Shown piece after piece: positions 20,558 to 31,669 of a stretch of 64,000 bases of DNA (position 1 is the first letter of the stretch; each line of letters opens with the position of its first letter). The notes below the pieces were generated by a model, which made no database searches, was not told the origin of the DNA, and was given only the letters and a program-made list of their open reading frames with translations. This DNA comes from Megascapheus bottae (Eukaryota; Chordata; Mammalia; Rodentia; Geomyidae): NCBI GenBank assembly GCA_024803745.1, contig JANJXV010000037.1, positions 5,655,001-5,719,000 on the forward strand, in the 5' to 3' direction. The position numbers were made by a program, and so were the translations under genes.

Positions 20558-22200
20558 AAAAGAAAAAGAATTGAACCAAACTTCAGACTCTATTACAGAG
20601 CTATAGTAACCAAAACGGCTTGGTACTGGCACAAGAACAGGCTTGAAGACCAATGGAATAGAACTGAAGACCCAGAAATCAACCCACAGACCTATGGCCA
20701 CCTAATCTTTGACAAGGGAGTAAAAAAAAAATAGAATGGAAGAAAGACAGCTTCTTCAACAAGTGGTGCTAGCAGAACTGGTTAAGCACCTGCAGAAAAC
20801 TAAAGCTGGATCCTTCTATGTCACCCTGCCCTAGGATTAAATTCAAATAGCTAAAAGACCTTGAGGTAAAAGCATATACACTGAAAACTTTACAAAAGGA
20901 ATAGGAGATACACTAGGTCTCCTTGACACAGGTCAAAACTTTCTTAATAAAGACCCTGAAACAATAAATCAAAGAAAGTCTGGATAAGAGGGACTGCATT
21001 AAACTGCAGAGCTTCTGTATGGCAAAGGACATAGCTAGCAAGCTAAAAAGCCTACAGAGTGGGAGAGGAGCCTTACTAACCATACAACAGACAAAGGCCT
21101 CATATCTAAAATATATCAACAGCTCAAAAAATTGAATCAATCCAAAACTAATCTCCAAAGTAACAACCATCCCATTAAAAAATGGGCCAAAGACTCAAAA
21201 AGAGTCTTCTCTGAAGAAGAAATAAAAATGGCCTATAGACATATGAAGAAATGCTCAACATCTTTGACCATAAAAGAAATGCAAATCAAAACAACTTAAG
21301 ATTCCACCTCACTCCAGTTAGAATGGCCAGGATCAAGAAATCTAATAACAACAGATGCTGGAGGGGATGTAGCCAGGAGGGATCACTACTACACTGTTTG
21401 GGGAGTGAAAACTCATTCAACCACTATGGAAAGCAGTATGGAGATTCCTCAAAACACTAAAAATAGACCTCCCCTAGGACCCAGAAATTCTACTCTTTGG
21501 CATTTACCCAATCATCCAGAAACAAGGACATACTAAATCCACTAGCACAACAATGTTCATTGCAGCCCTATTTACCACAGGGAAGATATGGACCCAGCCC
21601 AGATGCCCCTCAGTTGATGAGTGGATCAACAAGATGTGGTATTTGTACACAATAGAATTCTATGCCCCCATCGTAAAGAATGACATCGCCCCATTTGTAA
21701 GGAAATGGAAAGACTTAGAAAAAATCATATTAAGTGAAGTAAGCCAGACTCAAAGTGAGATAGGCTCAATGGTTTCCCTCATTTGTCATAATGAGTAGAA
21801 ACCTTGGGCTTTCCTAGCAGAGGTTTACAATAGGGCAAAACCTAGATACATAAGGCCATATAGGATGAGGCTAAATGAAAGGACCTTCAGGATATAGAAA
21901 CAAGATCCATATAATGTGTGGTTGTTGTTCTTAATGTACTATGTTAACTCTGATCTCTTTTGCTGTCCCTTGGTTATCTCATAACGTTACAGTATCTTAC
22001 CTTGTTATCTAATATATTGTATATATGTTTATTTGTTTATTTGAAGTAGGATAGGGAAGGGAAAACAAGATGAGGGGTGGGGGTGGAGGGAGCGAAATGG
22101 GGACAAAAACATGAGAAAGGGTATCAATGATTGTGAAGTAATGCACCTTCTATCTGGTGAATATAATGTAACCCTTCTATTAATTACAATAAAAATATTA
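20558..22200 (+). mobile_element. L1 copy, 5'-truncated, ORF2 C-terminal part and 3'UTR
   Basis: Starts in the last third of ORF2 and runs parallel to L1-B 42290-44110, so it is the same or a close lineage. The ORF2 C-terminus is readable in pieces ('AALFTTGKIWTQPRCPSVDE', 'MWYLYTIEFYAP') with frameshifts between them. The 3'UTR has the G-rich polypurine tract (22050-22110) and ends 'aattacaataaaaatatt'. No clear duplication found. Inactive. Confidence 0.9.
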
Positions 22201-22204
22201 AAAA

Positions 22205-23075
22205 GGTAAAAAGTGTAACTTCAATTTATACTGCTTTCATAAAAGCATTCTTACTTTTAGTAAGCAAATATCCTAAATTTAATAATTCTCTTGGCTTTTT
22301 TTAGTATATTGAGGTATAATAAATCCAATGTTTTATAAGCATATTATGGTATGATCCCAATGACAACAATTCTATAGTAATCCTGTTTTTGTTTATCTAC
22401 TTACCTACCACCTAGGTAACTGGATTTTTGTCTGACATGCTCAGAATTATAACAAAAAAAGGAAAAGAACTGAATAAAAAAAGGAAGCTTATCAATCAAA
22501 TATGATTATGGAGTTAGCTCCATTAATCTCAAACACTGCATTCTAGAAAACAAAATACTTACAGAAGTTACAAATAGATGGCTAATCACAAGTTGACTTG
22601 AATATGCACTGCTGTCTTTGTAACAAACACAAGCTTTGGCAGATACCCAATAAAAGTTGGGTTAGTCATCTGGAGATGGAAAAGCAAGCCCTTAATATTG
22701 TAAAGTTGTCAAAATGATATAACATTGCTCTTACAGAGTTAGCAATGAAGTTATAGACATATTTATATGGCTGTGTATTGTGTGGTGATAGAACTAGTTT
22801 TGGAAATTTAAAACTAGTTTTAGAAATTTAAAAATCTCCTGGTTATTTGATCTGACGCCTCATGGTCAATCAATAGTTTTCTGCCTTCTCCCTAGGGCTT
22901 TCTGATACGCTGTTTCAGATAATTTAAATGATGTTAGCCATTGGCAGTGTAAATCATTTTAAAAAGATGTTTTCAGAGACCCCAGCTTCACCTGCCCTGA
23001 AATTCTACATGGAAGGCACCTTTCCCTGATGTAATTCTCCAAAAGACTCCTACTCCGAAGGCAGGATTTTCCTGT
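22205..23075. other. Mostly unique sequence
   Basis: 22290-22400 has an L1M-like minus-strand look ('tattgaggtataataaatcc'), low confidence. The remainder, including 22840-23000, shows no repeat and no gene. Confidence 0.35.
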
Positions 23076-23077
23076 TT

Positions 23078-23156
23078 TTGTTTTTGTGGTGCTGGGGATT
23101 TGACCTCAGCAAGCCAGGCAAACATTGTTCCACTGAACTACATTGCCTAGACCAGT
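23078..23156 (-). mobile_element. ID-type SINE monomer
   Basis: The minus strand reads 'ctaggcaatgtagttcagtg', then 'gtttgcctggcttgctgagg' and 'tcaaatccccagcacc' with an A-rich tail, the standard tRNA-Ala/ID order. Confidence 0.75.
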
Positions 23157-23159
23157 CCT

Positions 23160-23845
23160 AGAGTACAGACTTTGTCTTGGTTTAAAGGCAAATTTTGTTA
23201 CCAATCTTGTGAAAGATGTTCATTATACATAACTGAGTAGGAGGAAGAGTTGAATTATGATTCTGGCACTACATTCCTCAACTGATTCAACAGAATTCCA
23301 GAGCCTCAATATGGTCCAGGACTGGCTAAAAATGTGCAGGTTTTTAATCTGCAAGTTTAGATAATTGGAAAGCTAGTAAGTGTATGAGCTGTAGCTGGGC
23401 AAATTTCTCCTAGCTGAGACAATTCTTTATGGGTAAACAGACATTTACTGACACTGTAATCAGTGGCTGGTATAATAAAAATTTTTAAGGAATTAAATTA
23501 TATTTTTTCAAAGGGGAGAATATATAAGTAGTAAACATAAACTGCAATGATGATAACTATTCCTGCGATTTAAAGGGAAATTAGTACTTTGAGTAAACAA
23601 GGCTTATTTTCATATGGCTCCAAGTTGGCTTCTTGGCTTTAATATTTTCTCCTCATCATTTTGCCACATAGAAGCCAGAGAATTCTTCAGATGAGTATTT
23701 GTGTCAAACTTCAGTGATTCTACATAGACTTTAGAATAAATCCCAGACATTGGCATATATTTTACAAAACATTTCTTGCTTACTTCTTTAAGCTCCTTTT
23801 CTAATCCATATAACTGGGGCCTAATATCAAGGTAGTCTGAATGGT
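23160..23845. other. Unique sequence
   Basis: No gene; weak resemblance to L2 begins in the distal part. Confidence 0.35.
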
Positions 23846-23849
23846 CTAG

Positions 23850-24185
23850 AAAATGACAATGTCCATGCACGTGCTAATTTTTCCATGTGCACAAAGCCCT
23901 CTTCCATCTTCTAATTGTCCCTGCTTATCTCAAAGATCAACAAAGCTTGGAGATGGCTTATTTTATGTACTCAACTTCTCTTCCTCCCTCTTCCAAGTCT
24001 TGGTCCTCTTCTTTCCTTGGATTAATACCCTTACATAAGCTGCTGTGTTGTAATTGTTTAAGCTATCTTGCCCACTCAATTTCTCATCTGAAGAAGGGAC
24101 CCAGGGCTATTTCTTTTCCCTTCTGTATTGTCTCTCTCTAGCACAATGCCTGGTGTATGGTGTATGTTAAATAATTAGTCAAATT
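23850..24185 (+). mobile_element. L2 LINE 3' fragment
   Basis: 'cacaaagccctcttccatct', 'ttccctccctcttccaagtc'-like text, 'catctgaagaagggacccag' and 'agcacaatgcctggtgtatg' follow the order of the mammalian L2 3' end. Decayed; the frames across it are chance. Confidence 0.55.
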
Positions 24186-24594
24186 GTATAGTTAGAATCT
24201 ACCTGACTCTTATGGGATAATGAAGCAGCAGAGAGCCTTGCACAGAAATGTTTTAGCATTTGAAAAAAAAAAAACCAAATTGTAAGGCTACGAAGCTTTC
24301 ATGTTTCCCACTGTGTTAGCTTCATGTGACCATCCCCGGGGCCTGTAATTTGTATTGGAATCAGCCCAGCTTTTGCAGCTCTCACAGTTGAAATAAGCCT
24401 GGTATTTCATGACTTTCTATACCCCTGTGTCCTTATCCATTTCTTCTGAGAGAAATGCTCATTATGGTCTAGTCTCAGCCATCTGGAGATTATGTTCTTT
24501 GTGTTCTCTGTTTCTAACATGCTTTTCTCTGACTTGTATTTATGAACAACGGTGAGCACAGATTGAGCATCAAGTACATATAAGTTGTATATAA

Positions 24595-24740
24595 GCATTA
24601 TGAACCTTATCTTGAATCCTGGTAACAGTGAGGATTTCTGTGGTCAAATTTTACATACGAGTAAACAATGGATTAATAGTCATGTTCAAGGTAATAGACA
24701 TAAATAGCAGTAGATCTGGTTTTGCATTTGTCTTTTGATT
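24595..24740 (+). mobile_element. MIR SINE, diverged
   Basis: 'ttatcttgaatcctggtaac', 'attttacatacgagtaaaca' and 'catgttcaaggtaatagaca' follow the MIR core pattern. Confidence 0.5.
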
Positions 24741-26070
24741 CTGTATGCTGAGTTTGAATGACCCCAAATGAGCAGGAACCAATTTCTGCTCTCAAGTTGG
24801 GAGACAAGGAGTGCCCAATCACAATAAGAAGGTGATGAATCCAAAAGTGAGCTTTTATTGCGATTCCATCTTATATTGTTATTCCTCTGAGCATTTCTTT
24901 CCAGCTATTACTATAGCTACTACTGAAATTACTGTAAAGAACAAAGAATGAATTTCAAGCCAGGTACTTTAGCATCATGCCTGGAATAACCCTAATTCAA
25001 CCCACAGCACTTTCTTATTATGAAAACTATTATGTTGAAATAATTCCTTCTCCTTATCGCCTTCTCTTAATTTCCCAGAAATCTCTCTACATGCAGAGAT
25101 GTTCATGTCTATATGCTAAGGGACTTGGCAAAAAGGTATATGTCTCTGAGTGTGGGAAGGAGGACAGGTGTGTGCTGTGGTAGAGTATGAGCATCTTCTC
25201 TTTCTCACCTGAAAGACTGATCTGTTATAGTTCATGGAAAGAAAGACTCCACCTTGCTGAATTCGCAAAGGTTTATCAAGCTAAGATAGACATTTAGATT
25301 TTTGTAAAAAGTTGATTATATAAAAAGGTTGGGAATTAATACAGGCTTTTGGAATTGTATGAAGTGTGTGACACTTAAAACATACCTGTACAGATTCCAT
25401 CATGGTTCCACAAGGGACTTAATCATTTGGTTTAGCTTATTCAAGTCTATACCACCACTTTCCAGACAACAAATACCTGCTATGTTTTGTGAGTGCGTTC
25501 GACTCTGTACTTCAGGCAGGGGATTCAGTGTTCTCCAAGAAAGACAACATTCTTCTCTACCAGGTACATGTGTCACACTGTGCTTTGTGTGGGACAGAAG
25601 TATGGGGTAGGCTCTTGCTACCACTACATTTTCCCGTCACTGAATGAGTCACCTGGGCTCATACTTCACAATAAATTTCTCTCTTGTTTAGCCTAATGCA
25701 GAATTCTTCTACTGCTGATACAGAAAACACTGCTCCCAACATCTAAACTTTTATAACATCTAATTTTTTTTTCTAAATCTGTGACTACAAAGTAGAATTT
25801 ATCTTCTTCAGTGCTGGGAGGTATAAATAAGAAAATTATTATAAACCATTTTCAGTTGATGGGAGAAATTTATATCTCCATGTTTGTGTAGTGCCTACAC
25901 AAAATGAAGCATATTTTTTCCTGTTTTGATGAATGATCCAGAGGAAAGGAAACAAAATAAAATATATTGTTGTAAGGAGAAGATTATGAAAGAATTTAAT
26001 GTATTAGATCACATATGAATAATAGCTAAGTTTTAAACAGTGTAGCTCAGACCTACACAGAGTCAACAGA
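24741..26070. other. Unique sequence, no gene seen
   Basis: Several short frames overlap on both strands around 25330-25700; none has a start context, domain or exon boundary that I can support. Confidence 0.4.

Positions 26071-26073
<3 letters not shown>

Positions 26074-26115
<42 letters not shown>
26074..26115. repeat. (TG)n microsatellite
   Basis: About 20 TG units, then 'taggtgggtgtgtttgtatg'. It lies at the tail of the following minus-strand SINE. Confidence 0.97.
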
Positions 26116-26116
<1 letters not shown>

Positions 26117-26136
26117 GTGGGTGTGTTTGTATGTGT

Positions 26137-26316
26137 GTACCAATACTGGGCTGGAACTCAAGGACTGAATGATGTTCTTTAACTGTTTCATTCAAGGCTG
26201 GCATTCTACCATTTGATCCACAGCTTTCTGCCAGTTAATTGGAGATGAGTCTCGTAGACTTTTCTCAGCCACCTGAATGGGCTCAGGGTTACAGGCACAA
26301 GCCACTACCTTTCAGC
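26137..26316 (-). mobile_element. B1-like/Geo SINE with microsatellite tail
   Basis: Minus strand: 'gtggcttgtgcctgtaaccc' in a shortened B1-like arm, 'tctccaattaactggcagaa', then a Geo arm. The tail is now (CA)n. Confidence 0.7.
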
Positions 26317-26737
26317 AAATTTTTGTTAAGAGGATAAAAGGAAAACAATCTAGAAAGGAAATTATTTGAACACAGTTTTGGGAAAACTGTATGTCTGCAT
26401 CAAAATATTGACATTGGGCACAGATTTTACATGTACAAAAATTAACCCCAAATAGGCCATAGATCCAAATACCAAACTCATATAAATAAAACTTTTAGAT
26501 AAAAAGAGGCCCAATTGAGAAAATATTTAGTGACAAGCTTTAGATGCAATGCCAAAAGAATAATATTTCAATGGGACTCAAAACAAAATTTCCCAGGGTT
26601 GTCTAAACAAAGTCCCATAAACTGTGTGTGTTAAAATAGTAATTGATTTTTCTATGTTTCTGGAAATTTGACGTCCAAAATCCAGATTCCTTCTCATTCT
26701 TACTCCTGTGAGGGCTCTGAGGAGACCTTCTTCTTTT

Positions 26738-26898
26738 TTTTTTTTTTTGCCAATCCTGGGCTTGAGCTTAGGGCCTGAGCACTGTCCTTGGACTTTCTCA
26801 AGAGTAGAGCTCTACCACTTGAGCCTCAACACCACTTTCAGCTTTTTTCTATGTATGTGGAAATGAGGAATTGAATCCGGGTCTTTGTACATGTTAGT
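26738..26898 (-). mobile_element. IDL-Geo SINE, left arm truncated
   Basis: A poly(T) head on the plus strand, then Geo text ('gtggtagagctctactcttg' on the minus strand) and the distal half of the IDL arm ('acccggattcaattcctcat'); the 5' third is absent. Confidence 0.8.
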
Positions 26899-27343
26899 GT
26901 TAAGAAATTTTGAAAATCAACAATAATGTTAAGATATCTTAAAACTCAATAATAGTGTTAAGAATTTTTAAAACAACAATAAGTTGGCAAAAAATTTTAA
27001 ATAGACAAAAAAGGAGCTACCAATATGCCAGGTGGTAATATGCTTTACATCATTTATCATGAGATAAATGAAATGTAAAGTAATGAGATGCCACTATATA
27101 CCTGTATATACACGGTGGCTAAAACTAACAGCAACAGCAACAGCAACAGATAATATTAAATGCTGATGAAGACAGGCAATGAAAACTCTCACTGTAAAAT
27201 GAGATTTCCATTGTAAAAACATTTGGGGCATTTCTTATAAAACTAAACAACATTATACCATATGATCCAGAAATAGGTTCCTAAGTATTTACATGACTAA
27301 TAGGAAAATCAATATCCACACAAAATCTTACATGTAAATTTTT

Positions 27344-27671
27344 TTCATATATTTTTTATTGTAATTAATAGAAGGGTTACATGATATTTGTCCGATAGAA
27401 GGTACATTAATTCACACACATTGATACCCTTTCACATGTCTTGGTCCCCATTTCCCTCCCCCCCACCCCCACCCCTCATAAAAGGATCTCTAGGATATAG
27501 AAACATAAGCCATATAATGAATGATTGTTGTCCTTAAGGTACTATGTTATCTCTTATCTCTTTTGCTGTCCCTTGGTTATCTCATATTGTTACAGTATCT
27601 CACTTGGTTACCTGATATATCGGATATATTTGTATTTGGTTATTTGAAATTGGATAGGGAAGGTGGGAAAC
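27344..27671 (-). mobile_element. Twin-primed (inverted) L1 3' end with 14-bp duplications
   Basis: 27344-27477 is the L1 3'UTR end on the minus strand (poly(T), 'attgtaattaatagaagggt', then a C-rich tract). 27480-27671 is the segment that normally lies just upstream ('aggatctctaggatatagaa' to 'gatagggaaggtgggaaa') but in plus orientation. 'acatgtaaattttt' flanks the unit at 27330-27343 and 27672-27685. This is the standard outcome of twin priming during L1 reverse transcription. Confidence 0.9.
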
Positions 27672-27835
27672 ACATGTAAATTTTTGTAGGAACTTTCAAT
27701 AAGAAGCGCCAAAGACATTAGGAAAAAAACAAGATGTCCTTAACTAGATGAATGAATATTTTTCCATCAATAGATAGGAAGTGATCATTCATCTATATGA
27801 AGACATTATGAAATCCTAAGTCCTAGTTTGCTTTG

Positions 27836-27918
27836 TTTTTGTGGTGCTGAAAATTGAATCAGGGCTTCCATGAACTAGGCATGTACTCTACCTCTTTGAC
27901 ACATGTTTGCAGCCCTCA
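27836..27918 (-). mobile_element. ID-type SINE monomer
   Basis: Plus-strand text 'ttgtttttgtggtgctgaaa', 'attgaatcagggcttccatg' and 'aactaggcatgtactctacc' is the reverse of an ID element with an A-rich tail. Confidence 0.7.
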
Positions 27919-28341
27919 ACATGCATATTACTAAGAAACAAAGACCTACCTGGAAGACAACAGAATATATGGTTATAGTAACATGCCATTCTGGAAAAGG
28001 CAAAGTTGTTGAAAGTTAGAAAGGTCAGTGATTGATAGAGATTTTTGTGACAGAATTAACTTGATGGCATACAGGGTCTTTTTTGTTTGTTTAGTTTTAA
28101 ATCAAAGAAACTCCAACATGCTCATGTAATAATGGATACATAATATTGTTATGATTGTAGAAGCTCATAAAACTTTCCAGCCATCTGAAAGTAGACAAAT
28201 TTTTAAAACTCAAGTAAGAATTAGTTAATCTCAGTGGCCATATAGGATGAGACTAAGTGAAATGAACTCCAGGATATGGAAACAAGACGTTTTATCTTTG
28301 TGATTGTTGTTCTTAATGTATTATGTGAAGTTCTTTCTTTT

Positions 28342-28556
28342 TTTAATTTTCTTCTTTTTTTTTCTTTTTGCCAGTCCTGGGGCTTGAACTCAGGGCCTGG
28401 GCACTGTCCTTTGATGTTTTTTGCTCAAGGCAATTGTTCTGCCACTTGAGCCACAGCTCCATTTCCAGCTATTTCTGAGTATGTGGTACCAAGGAATCAA
28501 ATCCAGGGCCTCATGCATGCTAGGGGAGGATTTTATCACTCAGTCAGCTCTCACCC
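28342..28556 (-). mobile_element. IDL-Geo SINE nested in an L1 3'UTR
   Basis: Minus-strand dimer. The left arm has 'cctagcatgcatgaggccct' and 'ggatttgattccttgg'; the Geo arm has 'gtggctcaagtggcagaaca'. 'gtgaagttctttctttt' at 28325-28341 matches 'gtgaagttatttctttt' at 28557-28573. Younger than the host L1. Confidence 0.85.
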
Positions 28557-28824
28557 GTGAAGTTATTTCTTTTCTCCCCGCCCTTTTTTTTAACACTTAT
28601 GGTTTATCGTCTGTTGTTATTGTATCTGACTTTGGTACCTGGTACATTGTATATATGTTTATTTATTTGAAATAGGGAAAGAATGGAAAAAGAAAAGATG
28701 ATTGGGAAGGGGTGAGGAAGGGAAAAGGGGACCAAAACATGAGAAGGGGTTCAAGAAGTAATGTACCTAATACTTGACCAATGTAACTGTAACCACTCTA
28801 TCATCACCCTGATAATAAAATACA

Positions 28825-28825
<1 letters not shown>

Positions 28826-28865
<40 letters not shown>

Positions 28866-28866
28866 A
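28826..28866. repeat. (GAT)n microsatellite in an L1 tail
   Basis: About 13 GAT/ATG units lying between the L1 end and its downstream target duplication, so it developed from the L1 tail. A frame through it encodes poly-Asp and is not a gene. Confidence 0.95.
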
Positions 28867-28879
28867 AAGAATTAGTTAA

Positions 28880-29285
28880 CTTCAGAAGAGAGCAGACAGC
28901 CAGCTTCCTACAGCCCCATCTCCCAAATCAGCTCCACTCAGGGTCAAGCTGCTCCAGCTAATTCTGCTTCCAGCCTGTGGTGGGAACAAATGTGTTGGTC
29001 ACCTGAATACTAAAGACAGGCCAAAAGAAGAAACAGATTAGCCTAATCCTTCAGGCCAGAGCTTTTGATTGTATAGGCTCAAACTAGAGTCCTATTTATG
29101 ACCCTACTAGTTGCATGATTCTCAGAAAGTATCTTCCTTGTATCTAGTTCATAAAGCTATGAGTATGAAATCCCATAGATGTTTGCACAGAGCCAGGTAA
29201 ATAGTTGGTTTTGATTAAAATTAACTGTCAACTGTTAAAATTCTTAGTGATAGATACATATATGAATGCTTTTTTGAAGCCTTGG
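28880..29285. other. Unique sequence
   Basis: No repeat or gene recognised. Confidence 0.4.
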
Positions 29286-29289
29286 TTTT

Positions 29290-29560
29290 ATCTTTAAGTA
29301 GATGTACAACAGAGTTGTCATGTAGCCAGTTTATGAATGCAATGCATCTTGATCAGTGTAACCCCTTTTATCATTCTCGCCCATTTTTCTAAATCCCAAT
29401 ACTTCCTTCAATTTTCTTAATTTTGTAAACCAGTCATTAAATTTTATGAATTCCCCCTTTTATTAATGCCTTTTTATGTCCTGAGATAAAATACTCTAAG
29501 GATTTATTCAAGAATTTGTTTTGCAATTCTGATGAATTAAGATAAAAAATAACCTTTACT
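29290..29560 (-). mobile_element. Old L1 3'UTR fragment
   Basis: 'taagtagatgtacaacagag', 'atgcaatgcatcttgatcag' and 'tgtaaccccttttatcattc' repeat the block at 46807-47150, interrupted in the same way by later sequence. Confidence 0.55.
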
Positions 29561-29604
29561 TTTATTACAGAAACTTCTTTCCCTTGAGCTCTGGCAACTT
29601 TTAT

Positions 29605-30730
29605 TTTGTTTAACTTTTTTTAAATTGTATTTCATTGTTGGGGTAATGTATTAGAGTGGTTACAGTTACATTCATCACGTAGTAGGTATAATATTTCTTG
29701 AACATTGATACCCCTTCTCATATTTTTCCCCCTTTTCCTCCTCCTCCAATCATTTTGTTATTCCCCTTTACTTCCCTATTTCAAATAAACAAATAAACAT
29801 ATATAAAGTCAGATACAGTAACCCTATTATTTTGAATTCTTGACTTCTTTCTCCCCCTCTTCTTCATTATTCTACCTCTTTCCCCTTAACCCTACCCCAT
29901 CCCTTTCAAGTACTTGTTTCCTCGTGTTAATTTTTGTTGAACTTTGGTTTGGCCTTTCTAAAGGATTACATTATTTGAATCTCCCTTGAATGTGTCATAT
30001 TTTATTTAATACATTTGTATATACTTCACTGAATACATTTGTATATAGTTGCATACCATCCAACATATTTACTTACAAGTTTAAAAGCAAATTCTAGCTT
30101 CCGAAATAATGAAAGACATGTCTCATTGGGCCTGACTTCCTTCCCTTAACACATTTTTTCCAAAGGTCTTTCCAGTCTTTACAAATGACATAATATCATT
30201 CTTTCTATGGTGATGAAAATTCCATTGTGTATATATATCGTATGCAGAGAAGCTTTTGCTATAGAATGTAACCGTTTATTATAGTACTATTGACAAATGC
30301 ATGAATGTATAAAGAAAATGTGATCCGCATACATAATAGAACACTATATACCCACAAAAAATGAAATTATCCCAAATTTGTAGGAAAATAGTTGAAACTG
30401 GAGATCATGATGTTGAATAAAATAAACCAAACTTAGAAAGTCAATTATGAGGTTTTCTGTCATTATGTAGACCTGCTGTTTGTTCATTGAAATGTATGAT
30501 TGCAATTTATTTGCAGAACGGTTCCTTAGTACAGTTATTAATAGGATATTTTGTGTAATTTTTTGAGATATTTATCTATTGGCTATTAATCACTTATCTG
30601 ATGAATAACTAACAATGATTGCTTCCCATTCTGTAGGTTTTGTTTTGGAAATAGTGATTGTTTCTTTTGAGGCACAGAGGATTTTTTCTTGATGGGATCC
30701 TATTTTTCAATTCTTATTCTTATTTTCTAA
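29605..30730 (-). mobile_element. L1 remnant with an internal inverted segment
   Basis: 29605-30245 is L1 3'UTR on the minus strand ('attgtatttcattgttgggg', 'tttcaaataaacaaataaac', 'tccattgtgtatatatatcg'). 30262-30480 switches to plus-strand ORF2 C-terminus ('aaatgtgatccgcatacata', 'tgttgaataaaataaacc'). 30535-30730 is minus-strand ORF2 again ('ttcccattctgtaggttttg', 'ttgtttcttttgaggcacag'). Two overlapping insertions or one insertion plus an inversion. Confidence 0.65.
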
Positions 30731-30764
30731 GCAATTGGGCTCTATTCATTAGTGTGAATTATGT

Positions 30765-30925
30765 CTTAATAAAAGGGCATGACTATGGAAGGACTTTTGG
30801 GAAAGAGGTTGGGGGTCAGCGAGCAAGGGCAATTTAATCAAAAAACATTGTCCACATGTATGAAAATGTCCTAAAGAAATGCAGTATATTGCACAATTCA
30901 TATATGCCAATAAAAGGGAAGCAAA
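30765..30925 (+). mobile_element. Possible old rodent L1 3' end
   Basis: 'catgtatgaaaatgtcctaa' and 'gcacaattcatatatgccaa' followed by 'taaaag' resemble the end of some rodent L1 3'UTRs. Low confidence. Confidence 0.35.
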
Positions 30926-31485
30926 CAAAACCAAAGCTGTGCCTGCAGAACTGCAAGCATCTATCTCACATTTACTTGGTGAAGGCCTGGTAAAGGTTGG
31001 GCTCGGAGACAAAACAAAAAGCTGAGACTTAAAGAGCTGTTCTAGAATGAAATTTCCCTCTTATTTTTATACTTGGAGTGTCATTTCATCTCTTTTTCAT
31101 TGGACTTTACCAAAGGGTTTACCATTGCAGAAAGCAGAGGCAAACAGATACACAAGGCTTCAGCTGGTATTTTCTCTCACTTTCATACATGAGGTATTCA
31201 ACTGTAGTTTTCCAGTCACTGATATGTGTAGAGTACAATCTCTTCTTATTGGGGTTAATTACCATGTATAAGTGTTACAGCACAGATCCTTAAATATCTA
31301 AAAAAAAAAAAACCCAAAAAACCAAAACCACTTTAGCTCACATTTCCATTAAATCTAGATGGAGTATTGACAAGACACAAAAAGAAGCAGAACCACTTCT
31401 CATTCACTCATTTTGCAGAACTTACTTTTGCATTCATGCTTTTGGGAGGGAGCCTTGAATCTATCTCTGAGTAGTTTTTGTTTGT
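30926..31485. other. Unique sequence
   Basis: No gene recognised. Two overlapping frames at 31047-31293 are short and featureless. A run of A with C interruptions lies at about 31302-31326. Confidence 0.4.
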
Positions 31486-31489
31486 TTGT

Positions 31490-31668
31490 TTTTGCTCAGG
31501 GATTGCACTCTACCACTTGAGGTAGAGCTATACAAGTGGCTTTTTGTTGGTAAATTGGAGATAAGGGCCTCATAGATTTATCTGCCTGATCTGGCTTTAA
31601 ATTGCAATCCTCAATTCTCAGCCTCCTGTCTAGCTAAGATGAAAGATGTGAGCCAGCAGCTCCCTGAT
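31490..31668 (-). mobile_element. B1-like/Geo SINE, diverged
   Basis: Plus-strand text 'gcactctaccacttgaggta' (Geo), 'ggtaaattggagataagggc' and 'caattctcagcctcctgtct' (B1-like arm) is the reverse of the dimer. The distal Geo end is lost. Confidence 0.7.
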
Positions 31669-31669
31669 A

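Larger units (their letters stand above)
26340..27830 (+). mobile_element. Ancient L1M-type ORF2 remnant with nested insertions
   Basis: 'acaaaaattaaccccaaata', 'ggccatagatccaaatacc', 'tgagatgccactatatacct', 'actaaacaacattataccat' and 'gaataggtatttac'-type text are decayed ORF2 C-terminal sequence. A SINE (26738-26898) and a twin-primed L1 (27344-27671) interrupt it; old L1 text resumes to about 27830. Confidence 0.6.
28229..28866 (+). mobile_element. L1 3'UTR copy with 13-bp duplication, nested SINE and GAT tail
   Basis: Starts 'tggccatataggatgagact' and ends 'caccctgataataaaataca' plus (ATG)n, the same 3'UTR type as 55000-55360. 'aagaattagttaa' flanks it at 28216-28228 and 28867-28879. An IDL-Geo SINE lies inside at 28342-28556. 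The tail has become the trinucleotide repeat at 28826-28866. Confidence 0.9.

Noticed and set aside
28761..28961. Frame with a poly-Asp run
   Set aside because: It is the (GAT)n repeat in an L1 tail.
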